Shown here: in pieces, positions 9,267 to 17,740 of the stretch
Position numbering within the stretch: position 1 is the stretch's first letter
Layout: each line of letters starts with the position of its first letter
Assembly (NCBI RefSeq): GCF_027257975.1
Contig: NZ_JANZKX010000001.1
Span: forward strand, 558,001 to 622,000
DNA length: 64,000 nucleotides
Reading direction: 5' to 3'
From: Pelomonas sp. BJYL3
Lineage (GTDB): Bacteria > Pseudomonadota > Gammaproteobacteria > Burkholderiales > Burkholderiaceae_C
The notes under the pieces: generated by a model
What the model was told of the DNA's origin: nothing
Database searches by the model: none
Seen by the model: the letters and a program-made list of their open reading frames with translations, nothing else
Program-made: the position numbers and the translations under genes

Positions 9267-9656
9267 CTTGTTTCTCCGTTGATTAGATTCGTTACAAGCC
9301 CCGCCGGTAACAAGGCCGGCCAGAGACTGCGCAAGACTCAATGCATATGCCGTGCCAACACCCCTTTGCTGTTCAGAATCAATAACTTGGGAAATCGTTT
9401 CCAAATGATTCAAATCTTTCTGTCAAAGCACCCGACACCCCTAGGTTGATGGACAAGACGTAACTGGCAGCATACTGGTATCCGACTGGAATCTAAATCC
9501 GTTGCTCGGCAGCGGTGCGCGACTGCTGCGGCGCCGCCCGGCCCTGCATTCAGGTGGGACGACAAAGTCTGGCGCTTGGGCTCCAATAGCGGTCCATCCC
9601 CTCCACCCCTCCTCAACTGGCAGGCCTGGACACGCCGGAGCCCGCCCATCGACGCC
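9267..9656. promoter_or_regulatory. Long divergent intergenic region with a GGAAATCGTTTCC palindrome
   Basis: About 390 bp separate the divergent PEP-CTERM and TPR genes. The part nearest the PEP-CTERM gene is AT-richer than its surroundings and holds the perfect interrupted palindrome GGAAA-TCG-TTTCC at 9390-9402, 124 bp upstream of the PEP-CTERM start. No protein-like frame is visible. It probably carries both promoters. Confidence 0.45.
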
Positions 9657-11024
9657 ATGCAATTGCCCCGCCCCCATCGCCTCGTCATCGCATTGGCCTT
9701 CGCGCTGAGTCTGCCGACCTTCGCCAATCCTGTGGTCAACGAGACGGCGCAGAAGAACCGCCTGGCGCAGCGCGAGGCCGGCGGTCAGCGTCCGCTGGGG
9801 TCAGACAGCGCCCTGCTGAGCCAGCACGAGGCCGAGGAAGCCTGGCGCAAGGGCAACCAGGCCATGGACAAGGGCCAGTGGGCCGAGGCCGATGCCGCCT
9901 TCAACCTGGCCGCCAAGCTGGCCCCCAAGGCCTATGAGCCGCTCCTGGGCCTGGCCGACGTGCAGCTGCGCCGCTCCAATGTCGCCGCGGCAGAGAAGCT
10001 GGTGCAGCGCGCCCTGGCGCTGGCGCCCAAGTCGGCCGAGGTCCTGACCACTGCAGGCCGGCTGGCCGCAGCCCAGGGCAAGGCGGCCGATGCGGAGCGT
10101 CAGTTCCAGCTTGCCACCCGGTCGGATGCCAAGTACGCGCCGGCACTGCTCGACCTCGGCGAGCTGCAGCTCAGCCTGGGCAAGGCCAAAGAGGCCGCCG
10201 CCAGCTTCCGCATGGCCAGCCAGGCCGATCCCCTGCATCCCGCCGCTGCCTTCGGCCTGGGACGCGCCCTGGTGGCCCAACGGGACCTCGCCGGCGCGCT
10301 GAAGGCCTTCGAGCAGTGCAGCGGCCTCGCGCCCCGCAACCCCCTGCCCCTGCTGGCCGCCGCCGAAATCCATGCCGCCCAGCGCAGCTGGGACAAGGCC
10401 ATCGAGCTGGCCCGCCAGGCAGAGTCCCTGGACCCCGCCCTGGCCCGCAGCAAGCTGCTCCTGCTGGATCTGCAGGCTGGCGCCGGGCGCTGGCCGGCCG
10501 CCCAGCAGGACTACGAGCGCTTCGCCGCGCAGGGCAAGGGCGAGGACACCGCCGCGCTGCACCTCAAGTGGGGCAATCTGCTGGAAGGCCAGGGCAAGGC
10601 CGCGGAGGCCATGGCTGCCTATCGCAAGGCAAGCGAGGCCGATCCGAAGCTGGCAGGCGCCTGGAACAACATGGCCTGGCTGGCCGCCCAGCAGCAGAAG
10701 GACCTCGGTCCGGCGCTGGAATGGGCCCGCAAGGCCGTGGAACTGGAGCCGCGCAACTTCGGTTTCCTGGACACCCTGGCCGCCGTACAGCTGGCCAGCG
10801 GCGACGCCGAGGCGGCGCTGCGCTCGATCCAGCAGGCCCAGAAGCTGGCACCGCAGCTGCCCTACCTGAAGTACCGCCAGGGCCTGGCCCTGGAGAAGCT
10901 GGGCCAGACGGCCCAGGCAGCGCAGGCCTACCAGGAGTCGCTCAAGTCGGGCGCGAAGTTCGACGGCGCCGAGGATGCGCGCAAGCGCCTGGCCGCGATG
11001 GGCAAGCCGGTCGGCAAGACCTGA
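9657..11024 (+). CDS. Exported tetratricopeptide-repeat protein
   Basis: 455 aa. An N-terminal signal peptide (RLVIALAFALSLPTFA) suggests periplasmic location. The rest is a run of TPR-type helices, visible as recurring units such as AWRKGNQAMDKGQWAEADAA, FGLGRALVAQRDLAGALKAF and AYRKASEADPKLAGAWNNMA, each with the alternating Ala/Gly and large residue pattern. The start at 9657 is used because it opens the signal peptide; the frame continues upstream without protein-like sequence. TPR proteins scaffold protein complexes, and similar ones often occur in PEP-CTERM/exopolysaccharide loci, but no partner is identified here. It converges with the HDOD gene over a small hairpin (11031-11049) that lacks a T-run. 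Confidence 0.85.
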   Translation: MQLPRPHRLVIALAFALSLPTFANPVVNETAQKNRLAQREAGGQRPLGSDSALLSQHEAEEAWRKGNQAMDKGQWAEADAAFNLAAKLAPKAYEPLLGLADVQLRRSNVAAAEKLVQRALALAPKSAEVLTTAGRLAAAQGKAADAERQFQLATRSDAKYAPALLDLGELQLSLGKAKEAAASFRMASQADPLHPAAAFGLGRALVAQRDLAGALKAFEQCSGLAPRNPLPLLAAAEIHAAQRSWDKAIELARQAESLDPALARSKLLLLDLQAGAGRWPAAQQDYERFAAQGKGEDTAALHLKWGNLLEGQGKAAEAMAAYRKASEADPKLAGAWNNMAWLAAQQQKDLGPALEWARKAVELEPRNFGFLDTLAAVQLASGDAEAALRSIQQAQKLAPQLPYLKYRQGLALEKLGQTAQAAQAYQESLKSGAKFDGAEDARKRLAAMGKPVGKT

Positions 11025-11063
11025 CCCCCTCGCCCGGTCAAGCCGGGCGGCGGGCTGGGGCCC

Positions 11064-11894
11064 TCAGTGCAGCAGCAGGTCGGCGTCGGAGCTGAGGTCG
11101 CCGGCGGCCTCGAGCCGGGCGCGCAGATAGTCCAGGTCCAGATGGACATGGCCCACCAGCTCAGGCACAGCCGCGTTGAGGGCCTTGACCGGGTCCTCGT
11201 GCGCCTGCTGAGCATCAGCCAGCACCTCCGCCATGTGCAGGACAGCGGCCATCAGCGAGAAAGGCCGGATCTCCATCGGGGCGTTGGCATCCTTGAAGGC
11301 CTCGACCATGGCCGGCGGGAAATGCCAGTGCTGGGCCAGGGAGGCCGTCACGTCGGCATGGGTGCAGGCAAAGCGATGCATTTCCAGCGAGAAGCGGCTG
11401 CCCGGTTCGGCGGCATGCTTCTCCACGTCAGCCACCTGGCCGGGATCCGACAGGGCCATCATCAACTGCCCGGTCCGCATCATGAGGCCCGCGAGGTAGG
11501 TGGTGTCGGCATCCAGCTGCAGCATGCGGCCGAGGATGCGCGCATAGCCGGCGGTGGCCAGGCTGTGGCGCCAGAACAGGGTCCGGTCCAGGCCCGGCAC
11601 CGAGGGGAAGGCACCGCACATGCAGGCGGCGAGCGACAGGTTGCGCAGGCTGTCCATGCCCAGCGCGGCCGCGGCGTCCTGCAGGGTGGCGATGGTGTGC
11701 GAGGGGCTGTAGCGCGCCGAGTTGGCCAGGCGCAGCACCTTGGCAGCCAGCGAGGCGTCCTTGGCCACCAAGTCGGCGATGGCACCGAGGCTGATGCGGT
11801 CGTCGTCGAAGCTGCGCAGCAGCCTGCTGGCGACCTCGGGCATGGTGGGCAGGGCGTTGTGGTTCGAGAAGAACTTTTCTGCGGCTGCAAGCAC
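11064..11894 (-). CDS. HDOD domain protein (signalling)
   Basis: 276 aa cytoplasmic protein, nearly all an HDOD domain: LPTMPEVASRLLRSFDD, IADLVAKDASLAAKVLRLANSA, TLQDAAAALGMDSLRNL, then a degenerate HD-type helix bundle (LFWRHSLATAGYARILGRM, AGLMMRTGQLMMAL). HDOD proteins resemble HD-GYP phosphodiesterases but lack the full metal site and act in signalling output. It is transcribed alone and converges with the TPR gene. No input domain is fused to it. The upstream 11895-12131 stretch contains no recognisable gene. Confidence 0.88.
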   Translation of the reverse strand: MLAAAEKFFSNHNALPTMPEVASRLLRSFDDDRISLGAIADLVAKDASLAAKVLRLANSARYSPSHTIATLQDAAAALGMDSLRNLSLAACMCGAFPSVPGLDRTLFWRHSLATAGYARILGRMLQLDADTTYLAGLMMRTGQLMMALSDPGQVADVEKHAAEPGSRFSLEMHRFACTHADVTASLAQHWHFPPAMVEAFKDANAPMEIRPFSLMAAVLHMAEVLADAQQAHEDPVKALNAAVPELVGHVHLDLDYLRARLEAAGDLSSDADLLLH

Positions 11895-12131
11895 GGGGCG
11901 CTCCTTCCAGGACAGATGAGGTCTGGGTCAGACTGTCGATCCAGTCTAGATGAGCCGGTGCCGCGCAGGTATCGCCGGCGCACCACGCTTTTCCGCGCAG
12001 ACGCTGTGAAAAGTCACGGTTGAGGTGCCCTTGAGGTGCGCTTGAACACGGCCCACGCCGCGGAACCACCGGCCTGAAGCGGGCGCGGGAGGCATGCTGC
12101 GGCGCAGCAGCCTCGAGCGGCGCGGCGACGC

Positions 12132-12884
12132 TCAGTCGCCCGCGAGCGCGCGCAGCGCTGGCAGGTCCAGCACGCGCACCTGGTAGCCCTGCACCTCGAT
12201 CAGGCCCTTGCGGTTGAGCTGGCGCATCATGCGCGACAGCGTCTCCGGCGTGATGGCCAGCTGGGCGGCGATGTCCCGCTTGCGTTCCTTCAGCACCACG
12301 CGACCCTCGCGTTCATCAACGGCTTCGCAGGACTGCAGCAGCCAGGCCGCGAGGCGCCGTTCGGCGTCCTTGTGCATCAGGTCATGGGTGACGCTGGTGA
12401 GGCTGTGCACGGTGCCCGCCAGAGCCACCAGCAGCCGTTCCTGCAGCGCCGGCTGGCGCATCAGCAGGCTGCGCAGGGGCTGCAGCGGCAGGCCGACGAC
12501 GCGGGCATCGTTCACCGCCCGGGCGTCCTGCGCGTGCTCGGCACCCAGCCAGGCGCTGGCCAGGTCCAGCCACTGCGGGCCGCGCACGGTGCGCTCGAGG
12601 TGAAAGGGCTCGTCGGCACGGGCCAGGCCCAGGCCCACCGAACCGTCGAGCACGGCATAGAGCTGCGTGGCCGGCTGCTGCCGGGTGAACACGAAGCTGC
12701 CGGCCGGCACCCATTGCTGGGTCGCCATGCCCTGCAGGGCCTGCAGCTCGGAGGTGCTCAGTGCCGGCGTGCCCAGCAGGGGCGTCCAGTCGGAGGGCAG
12801 GCACAGCACGGAGCCGGCGTCAAAGCCGGCCGGACGCACGGTGGCGTGGGCGGATTGCAGGCTGCGGCTGTCGAGGGTGTCCAC
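12132..12884 (-). CDS. Crp/Fnr-family transcriptional regulator
   Basis: 250 aa with an N-terminal cyclic-nucleotide-binding fold (WVPAGSFVFTRQQPATQLYAVLDGSVGL) and a C-terminal winged helix whose recognition region is IAAQLAITPETLSRMMRQLNRKGLI. The recognition helix ETLSRMMR resembles the Fnr E-xx-S-R pattern, so TTGAT-type sites are expected. Only two cysteines are present and not in an Fnr cluster arrangement, so a 4Fe-4S oxygen sensor is unlikely; Dnr-like heme/NO sensing is possible but not shown. It is divergent from a hemerythrin gene, with a TTGCG-N4-ATCAA site between them. Confidence 0.9.
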   Translation of the reverse strand: MDTLDSRSLQSAHATVRPAGFDAGSVLCLPSDWTPLLGTPALSTSELQALQGMATQQWVPAGSFVFTRQQPATQLYAVLDGSVGLGLARADEPFHLERTVRGPQWLDLASAWLGAEHAQDARAVNDARVVGLPLQPLRSLLMRQPALQERLLVALAGTVHSLTSVTHDLMHKDAERRLAAWLLQSCEAVDEREGRVVLKERKRDIAAQLAITPETLSRMMRQLNRKGLIEVQGYQVRVLDLPALRALAGD

Positions 12885-12943
12885 GTGTTGGTCAGGGTGC
12901 CAGGATGATGGGCAGACTGTCCCGCATGGCCCGGCCGGCGTCC

Positions 12944-12957
12944 TTGCGCTGAATCAA
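12944..12957. promoter_or_regulatory. Candidate Fnr/Dnr-type box between crp/fnr and hemerythrin genes
   Basis: TTGCG-CTGA-ATCAA matches the Fnr-family consensus TTGAT-N4-ATCAA at eight of ten specific positions, with one perfect half site. It lies 38 bp upstream of the hemerythrin start and 59 bp upstream of the regulator start, so it could serve either promoter. Confidence 0.45.
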
Positions 12958-12995
12958 AGGGACATGGCTGCAAGGGGCAGCCCGGCGCGGCCACA

Positions 12996-13592
12996 ATGGG
13001 ACGCATGGCCCAGATCAAATTCCAGGCTCCCCAGAGCCAGACGCCGGAGCAGCGCTTCGGCAGCAGCTATGAGCAGCCCTTCGAGCTGCTGCAGGCCTGC
13101 CATGAGCGGGTGGAGCGCAGCCTGCAGCTGCTGATGCGCCTGTGCCAGCATCTGAAGGTCCAGGGCGTGGATGCCAGCGCCCGTGACGCCGCCCGGGACA
13201 TCCGGCGCTACTTCGACCTCGCCGCCCCCCTGCATCACCAGGACGAGGAGCTGCATGTCTTCCCCGTGCTGGAGCAGCTGGACGACGAAGCGCTGCAGGA
13301 GGTCTGCACCCGGCTGAGGGACGACCACCAGCGCATCCACGCGCAATGGCAGGTGCTGCGCACCCTGCTGGCCCAGCTCGACGGCCTGCCGGACGGCCTC
13401 CTGCCCACCCTGCAGCAGGAGGTGCTGTGGCGGGCCAGCGACGCCTTCGTCGACATCCACAAGGAGCATGTGCGCCTGGAAAACCAGCTGGTCTTCCCCA
13501 GCGCGCAGCACGGCCTCAGCACGGCGCAGCAGCAGGCCATGGGCGAGGAGATGGCGGCACGGCGCGGCCTGGAGCTGCATCAGCCCCGCTGA
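12996..13592 (+). CDS. Hemerythrin-like HHE domain protein
   Basis: 198 aa. A four-helix hemerythrin-type domain with the expected metal-ligand residues: QACHERVERS (first helix His), LHHQDEELHVF (His/His and Glu), DDHQRIHAQW and DIHKEHVRLEN (His with Glu). Such domains bind a di-iron centre and take part in O2, NO or iron handling. The neighbouring divergent Crp/Fnr regulator and Fnr-type box suggest redox or NO response. Start at 12996; an in-frame ATG at 13005 is equally possible because neither has a strong ribosome binding site. Confidence 0.88.
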   Translation: MGRMAQIKFQAPQSQTPEQRFGSSYEQPFELLQACHERVERSLQLLMRLCQHLKVQGVDASARDAARDIRRYFDLAAPLHHQDEELHVFPVLEQLDDEALQEVCTRLRDDHQRIHAQWQVLRTLLAQLDGLPDGLLPTLQQEVLWRASDAFVDIHKEHVRLENQLVFPSAQHGLSTAQQQAMGEEMAARRGLELHQPR

Positions 13593-13610
13593 GGCCTCTC
13601 TTGCGCCGGA

Positions 13611-14924
13611 TCAAGGCAACAGCAGCGCGCGGAAGTCGTTGACATTGGTGAAGGTCGGCCCCGGGCTGAAGAGATCTCCCAGGGCCTCGAAGAAGTCATA
13701 GGCCCGGTGCCGGGCGAGCAGGTCGGCCGCGGACAGGCCCAGCGCCTGCGCGCGAGCGAGGCTGTCCGGCCCGATGAAGGCCCCGGCATTGGCCTCGGAA
13801 CCGTCGATGCCGTCGGTGTCGGCCGCCAGCACATGAACGCCCGGCTCGCCCTGCAGGCCCAGGGCGCAGCCCAGCAGAAACTCGGTGGCGCGGCCGCCGC
13901 GGCCCTGCAGACCGGCGGCCATGCTCACCGTGGTCTCGCCGCCGGAGAGGATCACGCAGGGCCGGCCGAAGGGCTCGCCATGCCGGGCCGCCGACTGCGC
14001 CAGGGCCGCGTGCATGCGGCCGATCTCGCGAGACTCCCCCTCGATCTGGTCCGACAGCACATGGGCCGCCAGCCCCAGGCTGCGGGCCAGCGCGGCGGCG
14101 GCCTGCAGGCTCAGGCGCGGCGTGGCCAGCATCTGCACGCGGTGGCCGGTGAAGCAGGCATCGCCCGGCTTGGGTGTTTCGAAGGCGCCGCTGCGCAGGC
14201 CCGCCCAGGCGGCCTCGGGCAGCTCGAGCGCGTAGCGCTGGCACAGCGCGAGGGCGTCCTCGCAGCGGGTGGCATCCGGCACCGTCGGGCCGGAGGCGAT
14301 CACGGCGGGATCGTCACCCGGCACGTCCGAGATCAGCAGGGTCGCGACGCGCGCCGGCGCGCAGGCCGCCGCCAGATGCCCGCCCTTGATGGCGGAGAGG
14401 TGCTTGCGCACGCAATTCATTTCCTGGATGGAGGCGCCCGAGGCCAGCAGCTGGCGGTTGAGGGACTGCTTGTCCGCCAGGCTCAGGCCCGGCTGGGGCA
14501 GGCTCAGCAGCGCGGAGCCGCCGCCGGAGATCAGGCAGATCACCCGGTCCTCGGGCCGCAGGCCCTGCACGAGGGCCAGGATGCGGGCCGCAGCCTGCGC
14601 CCCCGCGGCATCGGGCACCGGATGCGAGGCCTCGACGATCTCGATGCGGCGGCAGGCCGCCCAGGGTGGGGTGTGAAGGCGGCGGGTGATGACCAGGCCC
14701 TCCAGCGGCGCCGCGGCCGGCCAGTGGGCCTCCAGGGCCGCCGCCATCGCGGCCGAGGCCTTGCCGGCACCGATCACCAGGCAGCGGCCGGGAAGCGCCT
14801 GCGGCTCGGCGCCCAGCAGATCGGTCCAGTCGATGCGGCCGGGCTGGAAGAGCTCCAGCGGCGCAGCCCGGTCGACCGCGGCCTGGTAGAGCCGGGTCAG
14901 CAGTTCACGGGGGGTCAGGTCCAT
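13611..14924 (-). CDS. ttuD: Glycerate 2-kinase (MOFRL family)
   Basis: 437 aa. Phosphorylates D-glycerate to 2-phosphoglycerate, the exit of the glyoxylate-tartronate semialdehyde route into glycolysis. Motifs include LVIGAGKASAAMA, VEASHPVPDAAG, LISGGGSALL, CVRKHLSAIKGG, LISDVPGDDPAVIASGPT, and the C-terminal MOFRL signature region (AADTDGIDGSEANAGAF). Its position between the purine genes fits the use of glyoxylate from allantoin, although glyoxylate carboligase and tartronate semialdehyde reductase are not in the window. It ends 19 bp from the convergent hemerythrin gene and lies 30 bp downstream of puuD on the same strand, so co-transcription with puuD is likely. Confidence 0.92.
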   Translation of the reverse strand: MDLTPRELLTRLYQAAVDRAAPLELFQPGRIDWTDLLGAEPQALPGRCLVIGAGKASAAMAAALEAHWPAAAPLEGLVITRRLHTPPWAACRRIEIVEASHPVPDAAGAQAAARILALVQGLRPEDRVICLISGGGSALLSLPQPGLSLADKQSLNRQLLASGASIQEMNCVRKHLSAIKGGHLAAACAPARVATLLISDVPGDDPAVIASGPTVPDATRCEDALALCQRYALELPEAAWAGLRSGAFETPKPGDACFTGHRVQMLATPRLSLQAAAALARSLGLAAHVLSDQIEGESREIGRMHAALAQSAARHGEPFGRPCVILSGGETTVSMAAGLQGRGGRATEFLLGCALGLQGEPGVHVLAADTDGIDGSEANAGAFIGPDSLARAQALGLSAADLLARHRAYDFFEALGDLFSPGPTFTNVNDFRALLLP

Positions 14925-14954
14925 CGGGCCAGTGTAGGCCGGCCGCAGCGGGCA

Positions 14955-16145
14955 TCAGGGCCGCGCGCCGCCCTGCACCCAGCGGCCGATCAGAGCGCGC
15001 TCGTCCTCGGTGATCTGCGTGGCGTTGTTGAGGGGCATGGTCTTCTGCAGCACCACCTGCTGGTAGACCTGGGGGGCCTGCGCCCGCAGGGCCTCGGCGC
15101 TGTCCAGCCGCACGCCCTTCTGGGCCAGCTCCGCGCCGTGGCACATCACGCAGCGCTGCGCCACCACCGCCTGCACCTGGGCCAGGCTGGGCGCCGCGCT
15201 GCCGGCCGCGGCCACCGGCGGCGCCGGCCTCACCAGCCACAGCAAGGCCGCCAGCATCAGCGCCACGACGACCAGCAGCGGCCAGGCATTGACGCCCTTG
15301 TGGCGCTTGACGAACCAGGTGCGGGTCAGTGAACCACCCAGCATCAGCAGGATCAGCACGAGCCAGTTCCAGGCATGGCTGTAGAGCATGCCGTAGTGGT
15401 TGGAGAGCATGCTGACGAGCACCGGCGCCGTCAGGAAGGTGTTGTGCACGCTGCGCTGCTTGCCGCGCTGCCCGTAGATCGGGCTCACCGCGCGGCCCGC
15501 GCGCATGTCCGCGATCACCTGCTTCTGGCCGGGGATGATCCAGAAGAAGACGTTGGCGCTCATGATGGTGGCGATCATGGCCCCCACGATCAGGAAGGCC
15601 GCCCGCCCCGCGAAGAGCTGGCAGGCCGCCCAGGCCGCGAAGGCGACGAAGACGGCGATCAGGCCCAGCACCAGGCCGTCATTGCCGATGCTGCCGTCCT
15701 TGCGATGCCCGAAGCGGCGGCAGATCTGGTCGTAGACCAGCCAGCCCGCCGCGAGAAAGCCCAGTGCGCTGGCAATGGCCGCGGGCGCCGACCAGTCGTG
15801 CACCCGCCGGTCGATCAGGAAGCTCTCGGCATTGAACAGGTACAGGACCGTGAACAGCGCGAAGCCGCTCATCCAGGTCCAGTAGCTCTCCCAGTAGAAC
15901 CAGTGCAGGTGCTGAGGCAGGTTGGGCGGCGCGACCAGGTACTTCTGCGGGTTGTAGAAGCCGCCGCCATGCACGGCCCACAGCTCGCCGTCGACGCCGC
16001 GGGCCTTGAGCTCCGGCGCCTCCGGCTTGAGCAGGTGGTTGTCCAGCCAGACGAAGTAGAAAGAGGCGCCGATCCAGGCGATGGCCGTCACGATGTGCAG
16101 CCAGCGCAGCAGCAGATTGGCCCAGTCCAGCAGATAGCTTTCCAT
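14955..16145 (-). CDS. puuD: Membrane-bound urate hydroxylase, cytochrome c-fused
   Basis: 396 aa. The N-terminal membrane domain (about eight to nine segments, starting WANLLLRWLHIVTAIAWIGA) is the urate oxidase domain of PuuD; the C-terminus carries a cytochrome c domain with one CVMCH heme motif (residues 332-336) and a likely axial Met in KTMPLNN. The family oxidises urate to 5-hydroxyisourate and passes electrons to the respiratory chain rather than making hydrogen peroxide. It is followed by ttuD (30 bp) and preceded by a 231-bp divergent region with a GntR-type palindrome. No soluble uricase is visible in the window, so this is the apparent urate-oxidising step. Confidence 0.93.
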   Translation of the reverse strand: MESYLLDWANLLLRWLHIVTAIAWIGASFYFVWLDNHLLKPEAPELKARGVDGELWAVHGGGFYNPQKYLVAPPNLPQHLHWFYWESYWTWMSGFALFTVLYLFNAESFLIDRRVHDWSAPAAIASALGFLAAGWLVYDQICRRFGHRKDGSIGNDGLVLGLIAVFVAFAAWAACQLFAGRAAFLIVGAMIATIMSANVFFWIIPGQKQVIADMRAGRAVSPIYGQRGKQRSVHNTFLTAPVLVSMLSNHYGMLYSHAWNWLVLILLMLGGSLTRTWFVKRHKGVNAWPLLVVVALMLAALLWLVRPAPPVAAAGSAAPSLAQVQAVVAQRCVMCHGAELAQKGVRLDSAEALRAQAPQVYQQVVLQKTMPLNNATQITEDERALIGRWVQGGARP

Positions 16146-16261
16146 GCGGTATCAGCTCCAGTGCGGCTCACCACAGCGGGCCCTGTGAACCGGGAAGGTC
16201 GCGGATGTGCTGCCGGATGTCTTGCCATCGGGCAGCAGGCGGCCGCGGCGACCGAAGCGAA

Positions 16262-16273
16262 AGTGTATACAGT
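16262..16273. promoter_or_regulatory. Palindromic operator copy 1 (GntR-type) between puuD and pcuAC
   Basis: AGTGTATACAGT is one mismatch from the perfect palindrome AGTGTATACACT found at 18152-18163 near uraH and gntR. It lies 117 bp upstream of puuD and 103 bp upstream of the copper chaperone gene on the other strand. The shared core TGTATACA in two purine-gene promoters supports a common regulator, most simply the GntR protein encoded at 18188. Confidence 0.6.
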
Positions 16274-16376
16274 TTCTTGAGCACCGGCGTCCGTGCGAAG
16301 ACTGAACCCGCCGCAGGGGCCCGGGTCGCCCTGACGGCATACTGAGGGCATTGAACCCTCCACAGGAGCCCTGTCG

Positions 16377-16922
16377 ATGACATCCTTCCCCACGTCTCTC
16401 CGTCACGCCTTCGCCCGCCCCTTGCTGGGCCTGGCCCTCTGCAGCGCGGCCCTGGCCGCGCAGGCCCAGGTCAGCGTCAAGGACGCCTGGGTGCGTGCCA
16501 CCGTTGCCCAGCAGAAGAGCACCGGTGCCTTCATGCAGCTCAGCAGCGCCAAGGCGGTCAAGCTGGTGAGTGTCAGCAGCCCGATGGCCGGCGTGGCCGA
16601 GGTGCACGAGATGAAGATGGACGGCGGCGTGATGAAGATGCGCCCCGTCGAGGCCCTGGACCTGCCCGCAGGCCAGGCCGTGGAGCTCAAGCCTGGCGGC
16701 TTCCATCTGATGCTCATGGAGCTGAAGGGCCCCGTCAAGGACGGTGACACCGTGCCCCTGAGCCTGGTCTTCGAAGGCGCGGACAAGAAGCGCGAGACCG
16801 TGGAGATCAAGGCCAGCGTGCGCGGCATGGGCATGATGCAGGGCGGCATGCCGGCCGGCATGGGCATGGGCGCTGGCCACAAGCACGGCGCAGCCTCTGC
16901 GCCGGAAGAGCACAAGCACTGA
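16377..16922 (+). CDS. Periplasmic copper chaperone PCu(A)C
   Basis: 181 aa with a signal peptide (LLGLALCSAALAAQA) and the PCuAC domain. The copper site is seen as HEMKMDGGVMKM followed about 22 residues later by HLMLM, the His/Met pattern of the family. The C-terminus is Met/Gly/His-rich (MGMMQGGMPAGMGMG, HKHG, EEHKH), probably extra metal binding. PCuAC proteins deliver Cu(I) to the CuA site of cytochrome oxidase with Sco. The gene is divergent from puuD across a shared promoter region and ends 2 bp from the convergent xdhC stop. AGGAG lies eight bases before the ATG. Confidence 0.92.
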   Translation: MTSFPTSLRHAFARPLLGLALCSAALAAQAQVSVKDAWVRATVAQQKSTGAFMQLSSAKAVKLVSVSSPMAGVAEVHEMKMDGGVMKMRPVEALDLPAGQAVELKPGGFHLMLMELKGPVKDGDTVPLSLVFEGADKKRETVEIKASVRGMGMMQGGMPAGMGMGAGHKHGAASAPEEHKH

Positions 16923-16924
16923 GC

Positions 16925-17737
16925 TCAGGCGTCCGGCAGGCCCAGCAGCTGGGCGGCCACGGCGATGGCGATGACCTCGGGCTGCTTGCCGGCAATGCCC
17001 GGCAGGCCGATGGGGCAGTGCACCGCCGCCAGCTCGGCCTCGCTGAAACCGCGCTCGCGCAGCCGGGCCTGGAACTTCGCCCACTTGCTGCGGCTGCCGA
17101 TCAGCCCGATGAAGGGCAGGTCCGCATGTTCACGCCGGCGCTTCAGGCAGGCGGCGAGGATGTCCAGGTCCTCGGCGTGCGAGAAGCTCATGATCAGCAC
17201 CCGGCTGCCCGGGGCAAGACCTGGCACCGCGCCCTGCACCGGCTCCGAATGCTCGGCGCGCACCCGCTCGGCCAGCGTGCCGGGGAAGATCTCGTCCCGG
17301 CTGTCGATCCAGTGGATGCGCATCGGCAGGCGCGACAGCACCTCGACCAGCGCCCGTCCCACGTGGCCGCCACCGAAGAGCGCAACGGGCCGCCACTGCG
17401 CCTCGCCGCCCAGTCGTTCGCGCAGGCCGGCGATGTGCGAGGCGTCCAGCCATTCGAAGTCCAGGTGGACGACACCGCCACAGCACTGGCCCAGGCTGGG
17501 CCCCAGCGCGAAGCGCCGGCGCGCCTGCAGCACATGCCCTGCGGCCAGGCCGGCGCGGGCCTCGGCCATGGCCTCGTGCTCCAGCTGCCCGCCGCCGATG
17601 GTGCCCAGCAGGCTTGAGGCGTTGACGGCCATCCAGGCCCCGACCTCGCGCGGCCCGCTGCCCTCCACCTGCGCCACACGCACCAGCACCGCGGGCCCGC
17701 GGGTCAGCCATCGCGCCAGTTCCTGCCAGACGCTCAT
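16925..17737 (-). CDS. xdhC: Xanthine dehydrogenase accessory protein XdhC
   Basis: 270 aa. Binds the molybdenum cofactor and promotes its sulfuration and insertion into XdhB. Motifs are VRVAQVEGSGPREVGAWM, GTIGGGQLEHEAM, QCCGGVVHLDFEWL, LFGGGHVGRAL (Rossmann-like), SFSHAEDLDIL, IGLIGSRSKWAKF and HCPIGLPGIAGKQPEVIAIA. It starts 3 bp after uraH, so uraH-xdhC form an operon. This is unusual in that xdhC is separated from xdhAB by about 8.7 kb and probably under different control. Confidence 0.94.
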   Translation of the reverse strand: MSVWQELARWLTRGPAVLVRVAQVEGSGPREVGAWMAVNASSLLGTIGGGQLEHEAMAEARAGLAAGHVLQARRRFALGPSLGQCCGGVVHLDFEWLDASHIAGLRERLGGEAQWRPVALFGGGHVGRALVEVLSRLPMRIHWIDSRDEIFPGTLAERVRAEHSEPVQGAVPGLAPGSRVLIMSFSHAEDLDILAACLKRRREHADLPFIGLIGSRSKWAKFQARLRERGFSEAELAAVHCPIGLPGIAGKQPEVIAIAVAAQLLGLPDA

Positions 17738-17740
17738 CGA

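Noticed and set aside
11031-11049. Hairpin between TPR and HDOD genes as terminator
   Set aside because: Stem CGCCCGG/CCGGGCG is good but no T-run follows on either strand.
13601-13614. Second Fnr-like box as a promoter element
   Set aside because: It lies between convergent gene ends, overlapping the ttuD stop, so it is unlikely to control a promoter; kept only as a note.
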